This document shows, piece after piece, positions 34,549 through 43,713 of a stretch of 64,000 bases of DNA (positions are counted from its first letter, which is position 1; each line of letters starts with the position of its first letter). The notes under the pieces were generated by a model, which was not told where the DNA came from, made no database searches, and saw only the letters and a program-made list of their open reading frames with translations. Source of the stretch: Streptomyces sp. STR69 (GTDB lineage: Bacteria; Actinomycetota; Actinomycetes; Streptomycetales; Streptomycetaceae); the NCBI RefSeq assembly GCF_024519455.1, contig NZ_JALJRY010000005.1:144210-208209 (forward strand). The letters run 5' to 3'. The position numbers were made by a program, and so were the translations under genes.

Positions 34549-34800
34549 ATGACGGGTTCAGGAAACGGAACACGCACTCGGCCGGACCGCGCGACGCTCG
34601 CCGTCGTCGGACTGGTCTGCGCGGTCGCGGGCTTCTTCCTGGCGGGCAACCTGGGGATCGTCCTCGGCCCGATCGCGGTGATCTGCGGCTGGCTCGCCAT
34701 GGGCCGCAGGTGGGCGGGCGCACGCCGGGTGGTGGCCCTGGTGGCCCTGGTCCTGGGCGCGATCGACACGGTGGCGGCGGTTCTATGGACGTTCTTCTGA
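34549..34800 (+). CDS. small DUF4190-like membrane protein
   Basis: The 83-residue protein (ATG 34549, GGGAG eight bases ahead) has a polar N-terminus and two hydrophobic hairpins: ATLAVVGLVCAVAGFFLAGNLGIVLGPIAVICGWLAMG and ARRVVALVALVLGAIDTVAAVLW. The conserved-looking Ala/Gly-rich helical hairpin with LGIVLGPIAVI is typical of DUF4190 proteins of unknown role. It overlaps the end of the convergent K+ channel gene by 18 bp. Confidence 0.7.
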   Translation: MTGSGNGTRTRPDRATLAVVGLVCAVAGFFLAGNLGIVLGPIAVICGWLAMGRRWAGARRVVALVALVLGAIDTVAAVLWTFF

Positions 34801-35544
34801 GCCGGGGCTGACCAGGCTCGGCACCCCCGGCAGTGCCGCCACCTCCGCCCGCAGCGCCCGTACTTCCTCTGTCAGCGCCTCGATGGCCTCGGTCTGCCGT
34901 CGTTCCTCCACGTCGTCCTTCTCGAACCGGGCGATGAACCAGGTGGCGATGTTCGCGGTGACGACACCGAGCAGCGCGATCCCGGACAGCATCAGCCCGA
35001 CGGCGATCATCCGCCCCAGGCCGGTGGTCGGCGCGTGATCCCCGTACCCCACCGTCGTCATGGTCGTGAACGACCACCACACGGCATCACCCAGCGTCCG
35101 GATGTTCCCGTTGGGCGAGTCCCGTTCCACGGACAGCACCGCGAGCGAGCCGAACATCAACAGCCCGACCACCGCGCCGGCGACATACGTCGTCAGCTGG
35201 ATCTGCGAGGCCATCCGGGCCCGCCGCCCGACGAGTATGAGCGTCGACACCATCCGCAGCAGCCGCAGCGGCTGGAGTATCGGCAGCACGACCGCGCACA
35301 GATCCATCCAGTGCGTCCGCACGAACCGCCGCCGGTCCCGGGACATCGCGAGCCGCATCAGATAGTCGGCGGCGAACGCCGCCCACACCGCCCACTCGAC
35401 CGCCGTGCATACCGCCGTCAGTGAATGACCGGCGGTGGTGTCCACGATCGGCACGGCATAGGCAACGGCAAACGCAACGGCGAGCGCCAGCAACGGCCGC
35501 TGAGTCAGCTGCTCCCAACGGGCTTGCGCCGATTGTTGCTTCAT
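34783..35544 (-). CDS. voltage-gated-type potassium channel
   Basis: The 253-residue protein has a six-helix arrangement ending in a pore. The selectivity filter is TTMTTVGYGDHAP near residue 170, flanked by LGDAVWWSFT and LSGIALLGVVTANIATWFIARF. An S4-like basic segment is LRLLRMVSTLILVGRRARM. The cytoplasmic C-terminus is a coiled coil (EERRQTEAIEALTEEVRALRAEVAAL) likely to aid tetramer assembly. It conducts K+ across the plasma membrane. There is no RCK domain. Confidence 0.92.
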   Translation of the reverse strand: MKQQSAQARWEQLTQRPLLALAVAFAVAYAVPIVDTTAGHSLTAVCTAVEWAVWAAFAADYLMRLAMSRDRRRFVRTHWMDLCAVVLPILQPLRLLRMVSTLILVGRRARMASQIQLTTYVAGAVVGLLMFGSLAVLSVERDSPNGNIRTLGDAVWWSFTTMTTVGYGDHAPTTGLGRMIAVGLMLSGIALLGVVTANIATWFIARFEKDDVEERRQTEAIEALTEEVRALRAEVAALPGVPSLVSPGSEERP

Positions 35545-35567
35545 GCCCGCATCGTAGGTCGACGGGA

Positions 35568-35634
35568 CGCCCCTTAAAGGCGCCCCGAAGGGGCTTGCCT
35601 TTAAGGGGCGCGGGGAACTGCGCGACCAGCCCCC
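35568..35634. repeat. interspersed repeat R1, copy 3, in a cruciform
   Basis: CGCCCCTTAAAGGC (35568-35581) is perfectly complementary to GCCTTTAAGGGGCG (35597-35610), with GCCCC-GAA-GGGGC nested inside. The R1 copy GGGGCGCGGGGAACTGCGCG begins at 35605. The element lies between aceE and the channel gene and can terminate aceE transcripts. Confidence 0.85.
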
Positions 35635-35654
35635 ACCGGCCCGCAGCCAAAAAA

Positions 35655-38402
35655 CTACGCGTCCCCTCCAGCCACACCCGGATCGGCCGAGGCGACATCC
35701 AGCAACTGGTACCGATCGATCGCCTGCTTCAGCACAGACCGATCAACCTTCCCCTCCCGAGCCAACTCCGTCAGCACAGCCACCACGATCGACTCCGCGT
35801 CGATGTGGAAGAACCGCCGAGCAGCCCCCCGAGTGTCGGCGAACCCGAACCCGTCGGCCCCCAACGACTGATAAGTCCCGGGCACCCACCGCGAGATCTG
35901 ATCAGGAACCGACCGCATCCAGTCGGAAACCGCCACGAACGGCCCCTCCGCCCCGCTCAACTTCCGCGTGACATAAGGAACCTGCTGCTCCTCCTCGGGA
36001 TGCAGCAGGTTGTGCCGCTCCACCTCGACGGCCTCGCGCCGCAGTTCGTTCCAGGAGGTCGCGGACCACACATCGGCCCGCACGTTCCACTCCTCGGCGA
36101 GGATCCGCTGCGCCTCGATCGCCCACGGCACCGCCACACCCGATGCCATGATCTGCGCCGGAACCGTGCCCGAGGCACCCTGGCTGATGCGGTGAACGCC
36201 CTTGAGGATGCCCTCGACATCGACGTCCGCCGGCTCGGCCGGGTGCTGGAGCGGCTCGTTGTAGACGGTGAGGTAGTAGAAGACGTCCTCACCGTGCGGG
36301 TGTTCCGCGTCCGAGCCGTACATCCGCCGCAGCCCGTCCTGCACGATGTACGCGATCTCGTACGAATACGCCGGGTCGTAGGCGACACAGCCCGGGTTGG
36401 TCGACGCCAGCAACTGCGAGTGCCCGTCCGCGTGTTGCAGACCCTCACCGGTCAGAGTCGTACGCCCGGCGGTCGCGCCCAGCACGAAACCGCGCGCCAA
36501 CTGGTCGGCCATCTGCCAGAACTGGTCACCGGTGCGTTGGAAACCGAACATCGAGTAGAAGACGTAGACCGGGATGAGCGGCTCGCCGTGGGTCGCGTAC
36601 GCCGAACCCGCCGCGATCAGCGAAGCGGTGCAGCCCGCCTCCGAGATGCCGTCGTGCAGCATCTGCCCGGTCGGCGACTCCTTGTACGCGAGCAGCAGTT
36701 CACGGTCCACCGACTCGTACTGCTGGCCGAGCGGGTTGTAGATCTTCGCGCTCGGGAAGAACGAGTCCATGCCGAACGTGCGGTACTCGTCCGGCGCGAT
36801 CAGCACGAACCGCTTGCCGATCTCCTTGTCCCGCATGAGGTCCTTGAGCAGCCGTACGAACGCCATGGTGGTGGCGATCGACTGCTGGCCGGAGCCCTTC
36901 TTCACGCTCGCGTACGTCTTGTCCTCGGGCAGGACCAGCGGCTTCGAGCGGACGACACGCGTCGGGACGTACCCGCCCAGCGCGTTGCGCCGGTCGTGCA
37001 TGTACTGGATCTCCTCCGAGTTCCGGCCCGGGTGGTAGTACGGCGGCGCGCCGGACTCCAGCTCCTGGTCGGTGATCGGGAGGTGCAGCCGGTCGCGGAA
37101 GCCCTTGAGGTCGGCGACCGTCAGCTTCTTCATCTGGTGCGTGGCGTTGCGGCCCTCGAAGTTGGGGCCCAGCGTCCAGCCCTTGACCGTCTGGGCGAGG
37201 ACCACGGTCGGCTGGCCCTTGTGCTCCTTGGCCGCCTCGAAGGCCGCGAACACCTTCCGGTGGTCGTGCCCGCCGCGCCCCAGGTGCAGGATCTGGTCGT
37301 CGGTCATGTTCTCGACCATCGCGCGCAGCCGGTGGTCGTGCCCGAAGAAGTGCTCGCGGATGTACGCGCCGGTCTCCGTGGCGTACGTCTGGAACTGGCC
37401 GTCCGGCGTGGTGTTGAGCTGGTTGACCAGCACACCGTCGCGGTCCTGGGCGAGCAGCGGGTCCCAGGTGCGGTCCCAGACCAGCTTGATGACGTTCCAG
37501 CCGGCGCCCCGGAACTGCGACTCCAGCTCCTGGATGATCTTGCCGTTGCCGCGCACCGGGCCGTCGAGCCGCTGGAGGTTGCAGTTGACGACGAAGGTCA
37601 GGTTGTCGAGGCCCTCGCGCGCGGCGATCGACAGCTGGCCGAGCGACTCCGGCTCGTCCATCTCGCCGTCACCGAGGAACGCCCACACGTGTGACCTGGA
37701 GGTGTCCGCGATCCCGCGCGCCTCCATGTAGCGGTTCATCCGCGCCTGGAAGATCGCGCCGAGCGGGCCGAGGCCCATGGACACGGTCGGGAACTCCCAG
37801 AAGTCCGGCATCGACCGCGGGTGCGGATACGAGGACAGTCCGTACGGCGCCTTCGACTTCTCCTGGCGGAACGCGTCCAGCTGCTGCTCGCTGAGCCGGT
37901 CCAGGAGGAACGCGCGGGCGTAGATGCCCGGCGAGGCGTGCCCCTGGAAGAAGATCTGGTCGCCGCCGTCGCCCTGGTCCTTGCCCCGGAAGAAGTGGTT
38001 GAAGCCCACGTCGTAGAGCGAGGCGGAGGAGGCGAAGGTGGCGATGTGGCCGCCGACCCCGATACCGGGACGCTGGGCCCTGGACACCATCACCGCGGCG
38101 TTCCAGCGGGTGGCGTTGAGGACCTTGCGCTCGATCTCCTCGTTGCCGGGGAAGAACGGCTCGTCCTTGGTGGCGATGGTGTTGACGTAGTCCGTGCTGC
38201 GCATCTCGGGCACGGCCACGCGCTTCTCGCGGGCCCGCTCGATCAGCCGGAGCATCAGATAGCGGGCCCGCTCACGGCCGCGCTGGTCCACGGCGGCGTC
38301 GAGCGAGTCGAGCCACTCCTGGGTCTCTTCGGGATCGAAGTCAGGAACCTGACTCGGAAGGCCGCCAATGATGATCGGATTGCGATCGGATCCGGAAGCC
38401 AC
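35655..38402 (-). CDS. aceE: pyruvate dehydrogenase E1 component, homodimeric type (AceE)
   Basis: The 915-residue enzyme matches the E. coli-type single-chain E1. The thiamine diphosphate motif [34 protein letters not shown] begins near residue 245. Substrate and cofactor regions include [24 protein letters not shown] and [21 protein letters not shown]. It decarboxylates pyruvate and passes the acetyl group to lipoyl E2, the first step to acetyl-CoA and so the feed for the fab genes in this window. The start is GTG 38402 with AAGGAA ahead. It is transcribed alone from a 362-bp divergent gap. Confidence 0.96.
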   Translation of the reverse strand: MASGSDRNPIIIGGLPSQVPDFDPEETQEWLDSLDAAVDQRGRERARYLMLRLIERAREKRVAVPEMRSTDYVNTIATKDEPFFPGNEEIERKVLNATRWNAAVMVSRAQRPGIGVGGHIATFASSASLYDVGFNHFFRGKDQGDGGDQIFFQGHASPGIYARAFLLDRLSEQQLDAFRQEKSKAPYGLSSYPHPRSMPDFWEFPTVSMGLGPLGAIFQARMNRYMEARGIADTSRSHVWAFLGDGEMDEPESLGQLSIAAREGLDNLTFVVNCNLQRLDGPVRGNGKIIQELESQFRGAGWNVIKLVWDRTWDPLLAQDRDGVLVNQLNTTPDGQFQTYATETGAYIREHFFGHDHRLRAMVENMTDDQILHLGRGGHDHRKVFAAFEAAKEHKGQPTVVLAQTVKGWTLGPNFEGRNATHQMKKLTVADLKGFRDRLHLPITDQELESGAPPYYHPGRNSEEIQYMHDRRNALGGYVPTRVVRSKPLVLPEDKTYASVKKGSGQQSIATTMAFVRLLKDLMRDKEIGKRFVLIAPDEYRTFGMDSFFPSAKIYNPLGQQYESVDRELLLAYKESPTGQMLHDGISEAGCTASLIAAGSAYATHGEPLIPVYVFYSMFGFQRTGDQFWQMADQLARGFVLGATAGRTTLTGEGLQHADGHSQLLASTNPGCVAYDPAYSYEIAYIVQDGLRRMYGSDAEHPHGEDVFYYLTVYNEPLQHPAEPADVDVEGILKGVHRISQGASGTVPAQIMASGVAVPWAIEAQRILAEEWNVRADVWSATSWNELRREAVEVERHNLLHPEEEQQVPYVTRKLSGAEGPFVAVSDWMRSVPDQISRWVPGTYQSLGADGFGFADTRGAARRFFHIDAESIVVAVLTELAREGKVDRSVLKQAIDRYQLLDVASADPGVAGGDA

Positions 38403-38764
38403 GCTGTTCCTTACCTGTCAGAGGGAGCTGGGTGAGGGGGCTGCACCGTTCCCCATGGTCTACCGCGGGGCGGCAATCGTCATCTCTACCGTGAGGTAAC
38501 CGTGACTCGTTTAGCAAAGTCATTCGAGTCGCGTACCCTCGGAGGGTTCTCAAACGTGCAAACCGGGCAGAACGCTGTGGTGTACGTCACCGGTGGTCGC
38601 GATAGCGTGCCTGGAGTTGCGGCGACACGGCCAGGATCGTCACCGTTTCGGCGTTCCGAATCGCCGGGTACTTGCGCGATCCGGCCCGTCCGTGTGGACT
38701 ACGGCCAACGCTTCGCGTACGCGCGTGGCTGGACATTCATCAAGACATGATCAGGAGGCAACCC
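38403..38764. promoter_or_regulatory. 362-bp divergent promoter region between aceE and the DUF3052 gene
   Basis: No credible gene lies here. An inverted pair GACTCG (38504-38509) and CGAGTC (38525-38530), separated by 15 bases, lies about 100 bp before the aceE start and is a candidate regulator site. The last bases carry AGGAGG, the ribosome site for the DUF3052 gene. Short ORFs across the region have no ribosome sites. Confidence 0.4.
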
Positions 38765-39202
38765 GTGAGCGCGACCGCGGACCACGCGGAGGAGCGGACG
38801 AACCCTGCCGTCAGGCTGGGGTTCCAGCCCGAGCAGGTGGTCCAGGAGATCGGCTACGACGACGACGTAGACCAGGAACTCCGCGAGGCCATTGAAGAAG
38901 TCATCGGCAGCGACCTGGTGGACGAGGACTACGACGACGTCGCCGATGCCGTGGTGCTGTGGTTCCGCGACGAGGACGGCGACCTGACCGACGTGCTGGT
39001 GGACGCCATCTCGTACGTCGAGGAGGGCGGCTCCATCCTGCTGCTGACGCCGAAGACCGGCCGTGACGGCTACGTCGAGCCGAGCGACATCTCGGAAGCC
39101 GCCACGACCGCGGGCCTTTCCGCGGCCAAGAGCGTCAGCGTGGGCAAGGACTGGAGTGGCAGCCGGCTGGTGACGCCCAAGGCAGCCAAGTCCAAGAGGT
39201 AG
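38765..39202 (+). CDS. DUF3052 family protein
   Basis: The 145-residue acidic protein starts at a GTG seven bases after AGGAGG. The core VRLGFQPEQVVQEIGYDDDVDQELREAIEEVIGSDLVDEDYDDVADAVVLWFRDEDGDLTDVLVD matches the actinobacterial DUF3052 family. The fold and function are unknown; a methyltransferase- or CoA-ligase-like regulatory domain has been guessed but I see no motif for it. It is adjacent to aceE in a divergent arrangement and is followed by a 12-bp hairpin. Confidence 0.85.
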   Translation: MSATADHAEERTNPAVRLGFQPEQVVQEIGYDDDVDQELREAIEEVIGSDLVDEDYDDVADAVVLWFRDEDGDLTDVLVDAISYVEEGGSILLLTPKTGRDGYVEPSDISEAATTAGLSAAKSVSVGKDWSGSRLVTPKAAKSKR

Positions 39203-39232
39203 TCCACGGAGGTACCTCGATCGTCGAACCCC

Positions 39233-39259
39233 GGACGGGCTGGCCACGCCAGCCCGTCC
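39233..39259 (+). terminator. terminator after DUF3052 gene
   Basis: GGACGGGCTGGC and its perfect complement GCCAGCCCGTCC (39248-39259) enclose a CAC loop, a 12-bp stem 31 bp after the stop codon. Confidence 0.8.
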
Positions 39260-39343
39260 GTCCGCATGCCGTGATCGCTGCGTAGGGTGGTGGGCCCAGG
39301 GTGGTCTCACCCGAACAGCCCCACCGAAGGGATGCAGGACGAG

Positions 39344-39802
39344 ATGGCGATCCAGGTCGGCGACAAGGCCCCCGATTTCGAGCTCAAAGACAACCACGGC
39401 GCCACCGTGAAGCTCTCCGACTTCCGCGGCGACAAGAACGTGGTGCTGCTCTTCTACCCCTTCGCCTTCACCGGCGTCTGCACCGGCGAACTGTGCTCCC
39501 TGCGCGACAACCTGCCGCAGTTCACCGACCGCGACACCCAACTCCTCGCGGTCTCCAACGACTCCATCCACGCCCTGCGCGTCTTCGCCGAACAGGAGGG
39601 CCTGGAGTACCCGTTGCTCTCCGACTTCTGGCCGCACGGCAACACTTCGCGCGACTACGGCGTCTTCGACGAGGACAAGGGGTGCGCTCTGCGCGGCACC
39701 TTCATCATCGACAAGGAGGGCGTCGTGCGCTGGACCGTCGTCAACGGGCTCCCGGACGCACGCGACCTCGGCGAGTACGTGAAGGCCCTCGACACCCTGT
39801 GA
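39344..39802 (+). CDS. AhpE-type peroxiredoxin
   Basis: The 152-residue protein ([19 protein letters not shown]) has the peroxidatic Cys in [15 protein letters not shown] near residue 45, with the Thr three residues earlier and a further Cys four residues later. The Arg of the active site is in [22 protein letters not shown]. It reduces peroxides in the cytoplasm using an unknown thiol partner. ATG 39344 is preceded by AGGA. It lies just before the ter genes and is itself an oxidative-stress gene, so functional association is plausible though unproven. Confidence 0.92.
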   Translation: MAIQVGDKAPDFELKDNHGATVKLSDFRGDKNVVLLFYPFAFTGVCTGELCSLRDNLPQFTDRDTQLLAVSNDSIHALRVFAEQEGLEYPLLSDFWPHGNTSRDYGVFDEDKGCALRGTFIIDKEGVVRWTVVNGLPDARDLGEYVKALDTL

Positions 39803-39915
39803 TTGTTAGGTTCCAGGGCCTGCGAGGGCCGGGAACCCGTCACTAGGATCGAGACGTTGATCCGATACCGACGCACTACGGGGCATCCCCGCCCCTGGAC
39901 ACCAATGGAGGACTC

Positions 39916-40491
39916 GTGGGAGTCAGCCTCAGCAAGGGCGGCAACGTTTCACTGACCAAGGAGGCCCCGGGCCTGACCGCGGTCATCGTCGGTCTGGGGT
40001 GGGACGTCCGCACCACCACCGGTACCGACTTCGACCTCGATGCCAGCGCACTGCTGCTGAACAGCGCGGGCAAGGTCGCGAGCGACGCCAACTTCGTCTT
40101 CTTCAACAACCTCAAGAGCCCCGACGGCTCCGTCGAGCACACCGGTGACAACACCACCGGTGAGGGCGAGGGCGACGACGAGGCGATCAAGGTGAACCTC
40201 GCGGCGGTCCCGGCGGACGTCGACAAGATCACCTTCCCGGTCTCGATCTACGACGCCGAGAACCGCCAGCAGTCCTTCGGCCAGGTCCGCAACGCGTTCA
40301 TCCGCGTGGTGAACCAGGCCGGCGGCGCCGAGATCGCCCGCTACGACCTCTCCGAGGACGCCTCGACCGAGACGGCGATGGTCTTCGGCGAGCTCTACCG
40401 CAACGGCGCGGAGTGGAAGTTCCGCGCCATCGGCCAGGGCTACGCCTCGGGCCTGCGCGGTATCGCCCAGGACTTCGGCGTCAACGTCTGA
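39916..40491 (+). CDS. terD: TerD-family stress protein 1
   Basis: The 191-residue protein starts at a GTG with GGAGG ahead. The TerD fold is complete: [18 protein letters not shown], the metal-binding [42 protein letters not shown], then [15 protein letters not shown] and the end [23 protein letters not shown]. TerD proteins bind calcium through the conserved acidic clusters and take part in resistance to tellurite, phage and other stresses with TerC-like membrane partners. It is about 80 percent like the next gene, a local duplication. A 14-bp hairpin at 40510 separates the two. Confidence 0.95.
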   Translation: MGVSLSKGGNVSLTKEAPGLTAVIVGLGWDVRTTTGTDFDLDASALLLNSAGKVASDANFVFFNNLKSPDGSVEHTGDNTTGEGEGDDEAIKVNLAAVPADVDKITFPVSIYDAENRQQSFGQVRNAFIRVVNQAGGAEIARYDLSEDASTETAMVFGELYRNGAEWKFRAIGQGYASGLRGIAQDFGVNV

Positions 40492-40509
40492 CGTCCGTAG
40501 GCTTCACCC

Positions 40510-40542
40510 CCAGGCGCCGCACGGTTCACGTGCGGCGCCTGG
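40510..40542 (+). terminator. terminator/attenuator between the two terD genes
   Basis: CCAGGCGCCGCACG and its perfect complement CGTGCGGCGCCTGG (40529-40542) enclose a GTTCA loop, a 14-bp stem 18 bp after the first terD stop codon. It may allow more of the first TerD than the second to be made. Confidence 0.8.
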
Positions 40543-40605
40543 CGGTCCCCCTCTGGGGGAGTGCAGGACAACTCACACAGCATCGCCTCGGGGAGGACCA
40601 GCACA

Positions 40606-41181
40606 ATGGGCGTCACACTCGCCAAGGGGGGCAACGTCTCCCTGTCCAAGGCCGCACCGAACCTCACGAACGTACTGATCGGGCTCGGCTGGGACGCGCG
40701 TTCCACCACCGGAGCCGACTTCGACCTCGACGCCAGCGCGCTGCTGTGCAACGGCGGCCGGGTGCTCGGGGACGAGTGGTTCATCTTCTACAACCAGCTC
40801 AAGAGCCCGGACGGCTCGGTCGAGCACACCGGCGACAACCTCACCGGTGAGGGCGAGGGCGACGACGAGTCGATCCTGGTCGACCTCACCAAGGTGCCGG
40901 CCAACGTCGACAAGATCGTCTTCCCGGTCTCCATCCACGACGCCGACAACCGCGGCCAGACCTTCGGCCAGGTCAGCAACGCCTTCATCCGCGTCGTCAA
41001 CCAGGCCGACGGCCAGGAACTCGCCCGCTACGACCTCTCCGAGGACGCCTCCACCGAGACGGCCATGATCTTCGGCGAGCTCTACCGCTACCAGGGCGAG
41101 TGGAAGTTCCGCGCGGTGGGACAGGGGTACGCGTCGGGGCTGAGGGGCATCGCCCTAGACTTCGGGGTCAACGTTTCGTAA
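40606..41181 (+). CDS. terD: TerD-family stress protein 2
   Basis: The 191-residue paralogue ([32 protein letters not shown]) keeps the calcium-binding [12 protein letters not shown] and [19 protein letters not shown] clusters and the C-terminal [27 protein letters not shown] 40606 has GGGAGG ahead; a GTG-led extension of 15 residues is less likely. Duplicate TerD proteins next to one TerC-like partner are usual in ter loci. A hairpin follows at 41219. Confidence 0.95.
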   Translation: MGVTLAKGGNVSLSKAAPNLTNVLIGLGWDARSTTGADFDLDASALLCNGGRVLGDEWFIFYNQLKSPDGSVEHTGDNLTGEGEGDDESILVDLTKVPANVDKIVFPVSIHDADNRGQTFGQVSNAFIRVVNQADGQELARYDLSEDASTETAMIFGELYRYQGEWKFRAVGQGYASGLRGIALDFGVNVS

Positions 41182-41218
41182 GGGGCCGCTCACTCGGGGT
41201 GGCTCGGCGACGACAAGA

Positions 41219-41260
41219 GAGAGCCACCTGCTGCGCCTGGTAACGAGGCAGGTGGCTCTC
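41219..41260 (+). terminator. terminator after second terD
   Basis: GAGAGCCACCTGC (41219-41231) is perfectly complementary to GCAGGTGGCTCTC (41248-41260) with a 16-base loop. Confidence 0.8.
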
Positions 41261-41300
41261 GGGAGCTCGCCGCCCTCGGAAGGACGGGAGTCCGTTCATT

Positions 41301-41489
41301 ATGCCCAGCGAACCGCAGCAGCCCGAACAGCGCCCCGCCCAGGCGATCAACGCACTCATGTACTGCGCGGCTCTGATCGCCGGTGTCGTACTGGTCGTGG
41401 CCGGTCACGCCACACCTGTCGAGGCGTCCGGTTATGTCTCCCCGTTTCTCGTGATCTTCGAGGGGACGAAGTCGCGTTCGCACGGCTGA
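41301..41489 (+). CDS. small single-helix membrane protein between terD and the TerC-like gene
   Basis: The 62-residue ORF has an ATG with GGGAG about ten bases ahead. The N-terminus is Pro/Gln-rich (MPSEPQQPEQRPAQ) and residues 17-35 are hydrophobic (NALMYCAALIAGVVLVVAG), predicting one membrane span. A second weak segment, YVSPFLVIFEG, follows. Its position between ter genes suggests it may be an accessory subunit of the Ter membrane complex. There is no family that I recognise and it could be spurious. Confidence 0.5.
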   Translation: MPSEPQQPEQRPAQAINALMYCAALIAGVVLVVAGHATPVEASGYVSPFLVIFEGTKSRSHG

Positions 41490-41638
41490 ACGCCCAGGAC
41501 CTGCGGGTTACCCGACCGGTACGGGGTAGCTGTCCCGGTCGGGGTGGTCTCCCTCTAGACTCAGTGCTCGACGTCAAATTTTAAGTAAAGCCGAGTGCGG
41601 CGCGGGGGAGACCCGTACACACAGGGATTGGGTAGCCA

Positions 41639-42784
41639 GTGCTTCTGAAAACCTTCGGCTGGTCGTTCGCGGTCACCGCGCTCGGCCTGGTCGCGGCCGC
41701 GTTCTACGGGGGGTGGGAAGCCTTCGGAATCGTGGCGATCCTGGCCGTCCTGGAGATTTCGCTGTCCTTCGACAACGCGGTGGTCAACGCCGGGATCCTG
41801 AAGAAGATGTCCGCCTTCTGGCAGAAGATCTTCCTCACGGTCGGCGTCCTGATCGCCGTCTTCGGCATGCGGCTGGTGTTCCCCGTCGTCATCGTCGCGG
41901 TGACCGCCAAGAAGAATCCGATCGACGCGGTCAACCTCGCGTTGACCGACAAGGACCAGTACCAGCAGCTGGTGACCGACGCCCACCCGGCGATCGCGGC
42001 CTTCGGCGGCATGTTCCTGCTGATGATCTTCCTCGACTTCATCTTCGAGGAGCGGGACATCCAGTGGCTGCGCTGGATCGAGCGCCCGCTCGCCAAGCTC
42101 GGCAAGGTCGACATGCTGTCGGTCTGTATCGCGCTGATCGCCCTGCTGGTCACCTCGATGACCTTCGCGGTCCACGCCCACCAGCACGGCGGCGCCCACG
42201 CGGACAAGGCACAGACGGTCCTGATCTCCGGTATCGCCGGCCTGATCACGTACATGATCGTCGGCGGGCTCTCCGGCTACTTCGAGGACAAGCTCGAAGA
42301 AGAGGAGGAGCGGGAGCACGAGGAGGAGGAAGAGGCCGCGCGCACCGGCAAGCAGCGCCCGGCGGTGGTCCTCGCCGGCCAGGCCGCGTTCTTCATGTTC
42401 CTCTACCTGGAGGTCCTGGACGCGTCCTTCTCCTTCGACGGCGTGATCGGCGCCTTCGCCATCACCAACGACATCGTCCTGATGGCGCTGGGCCTGGGCA
42501 TCGGCGCGATGTACGTCCGCTCGCTGACGGTGTACCTGGTCCGCCAGGGCACCCTGGACGACTACGTCTACCTGGAGCACGGCGCCCACTACGCGATCGG
42601 CGCCCTCGCCGTGATCCTCATGGTCACCATCCAGTACCAGATCAACGAGGTCATCACCGGCCTGGTCGGCGTCGTTCTGATCGGCTGGTCGTTCTGGTCC
42701 TCGGTCCGCCGCAACAACGCGATCGCGGAAGCCGAGGGAAAAGCCGGCTCGGACGAGAAGACTGAGGTCTCGTCCGGGGTGTGA
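41639..42784 (+). CDS. DUF475/TerC-like integral membrane protein
   Basis: The 381-residue protein has about nine hydrophobic segments. The TerC hallmark motifs with paired acidic residues in the membrane are LEISLSFDNAVVNAGIL near residue 40 and LEVLDASFSFDGVIGAFAITNDIVLM near 265. A highly acidic cytoplasmic loop, EEEEEREHEEEEEAA near 223, could bind metal ions or basic partners. A His-rich loop HAHQHGGAHADK lies near 181. TerC-type proteins transport or hold divalent metals (Mn in known cases) and partner with TerD. Start GTG 41639 has only a modest ribosome site. Confidence 0.9.
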   Translation: MLLKTFGWSFAVTALGLVAAAFYGGWEAFGIVAILAVLEISLSFDNAVVNAGILKKMSAFWQKIFLTVGVLIAVFGMRLVFPVVIVAVTAKKNPIDAVNLALTDKDQYQQLVTDAHPAIAAFGGMFLLMIFLDFIFEERDIQWLRWIERPLAKLGKVDMLSVCIALIALLVTSMTFAVHAHQHGGAHADKAQTVLISGIAGLITYMIVGGLSGYFEDKLEEEEEREHEEEEEAARTGKQRPAVVLAGQAAFFMFLYLEVLDASFSFDGVIGAFAITNDIVLMALGLGIGAMYVRSLTVYLVRQGTLDDYVYLEHGAHYAIGALAVILMVTIQYQINEVITGLVGVVLIGWSFWSSVRRNNAIAEAEGKAGSDEKTEVSSGV

Positions 42785-42813
42785 CAAGCTCCCTGGTAAG
42801 GGAACGCTCTGTT

Positions 42814-42855
42814 CGGGGCGGCAGACAGAGGACATGCCCTCGGTCCGCCGCCCCG
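42814..42855 (+). terminator. hairpin between TerC-like and TerA-like genes
   Basis: CGGGGCGGC (42814-42822) pairs with GCCGCCCCG (42847-42855), 29 bp after the TerC-like stop codon. It may be a terminator or an RNA-processing signal. Confidence 0.6.
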
Positions 42856-42912
42856 ACGGCTTTGTCATGCGGCATGCGAATGCGGCACGTGGATGTGGAC
42901 GTGGGGGCGGGA

Positions 42913-43647
42913 ATGGGCTTCTTCGACGGGATCTGGCGGCGTGAGGCCGACTTCGACTCGGGCAGCGCGGCCAGCAACGCGATCGAACTGACCAAACGGC
43001 ACCACCAGGTCTCGCTCACCAAACAGGGCGCGGCCACCGGCAACCTGCGCGTCAACCTCACCTGGCGCATGCGGACCTCCGACATCGGCGGCCCCCAGCG
43101 CGACAGCCTGCTGCGCCACCCCTTCAAGGCCCTCAAGCCGCCCGAGGTCATGGGCCACAGCCAGAGCATGGTCAACGTCGACCTCGACCTGGGCTGCCTC
43201 TACGAACTCATGGACGGCACCAAGGGCGTGGTCCAGCCCCTCGGCGGCCTCCTCGGCGACGTCAACTCACCCCCGTACGTGAAGCTCAGCGGCGACGACC
43301 GCTTCGGCTCCGCGTCCGGCGAGACGATGTACGTCAACCTCGACCACCGCGACGAGATCAAGCGCCTCCTGGTCTTCGTCTACATCTACGACCAGACCCC
43401 GGCCTTCGACCGCACCCACGCGATCGTCACCCTCTACCCCAGCAACGGCCCCCGCATCGAGATAGGCCTCGACGAACGCCACCCCCAGGCCCGTTCCTGC
43501 GCGGTGGTGATGATCGAGAACGTCAAGGGCGAACTCGTCGTCCGCCGCGAGGTGAAGTTCGTCTACGGCTTCCAGGCAGAACTGGACCGCCTGTACGGCT
43601 GGGGACTGCAGTGGGGGCGAGGCTACAAGACGAAGGTCGAGCGCTAG
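42913..43647 (+). CDS. TerA-like tellurium-resistance family protein
   Basis: The 244-residue protein starts at ATG 42913 (MGFFDGIWRREADFDSGSAASN). A single TerD-fold domain follows: LTKQGAATGNLRVNLTWRMR, MVNVDLDLGCLYELMDGTKGVVQPLGG, LSGDDRFGSASGETMYVNL, LLVFVYIYDQTPAF and KFVYGFQAELDRLYGWGLQWGRGYKTKVE. The GDVNSPPYVKLSGDD segment and shortened acidic loops distinguish TerA from TerD. TerA is thought to bind metal less tightly and act with TerD and TerC. An upstream 44-residue extension of the frame lacks a ribosome site and overlaps the hairpin. Confidence 0.85.
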   Translation: MGFFDGIWRREADFDSGSAASNAIELTKRHHQVSLTKQGAATGNLRVNLTWRMRTSDIGGPQRDSLLRHPFKALKPPEVMGHSQSMVNVDLDLGCLYELMDGTKGVVQPLGGLLGDVNSPPYVKLSGDDRFGSASGETMYVNLDHRDEIKRLLVFVYIYDQTPAFDRTHAIVTLYPSNGPRIEIGLDERHPQARSCAVVMIENVKGELVVRREVKFVYGFQAELDRLYGWGLQWGRGYKTKVER

Positions 43648-43654
43648 TTTTTTA

Positions 43655-43684
43655 GGGGCGCGGGGAACTGCGCGCCCAGCCCCC
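43655..43684 (+). repeat. interspersed repeat R1, copy 4
   Basis: GGGGCGCGGGGAACTGCGCG with the tail CCCAGCCCCC. It lies eight bases after the TerA-like stop codon, between that gene and the convergent third TerD gene. Confidence 0.85.
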
Positions 43685-43713
43685 ACCGACCGGCACCCGA
43701 AAACCGCTCACCC

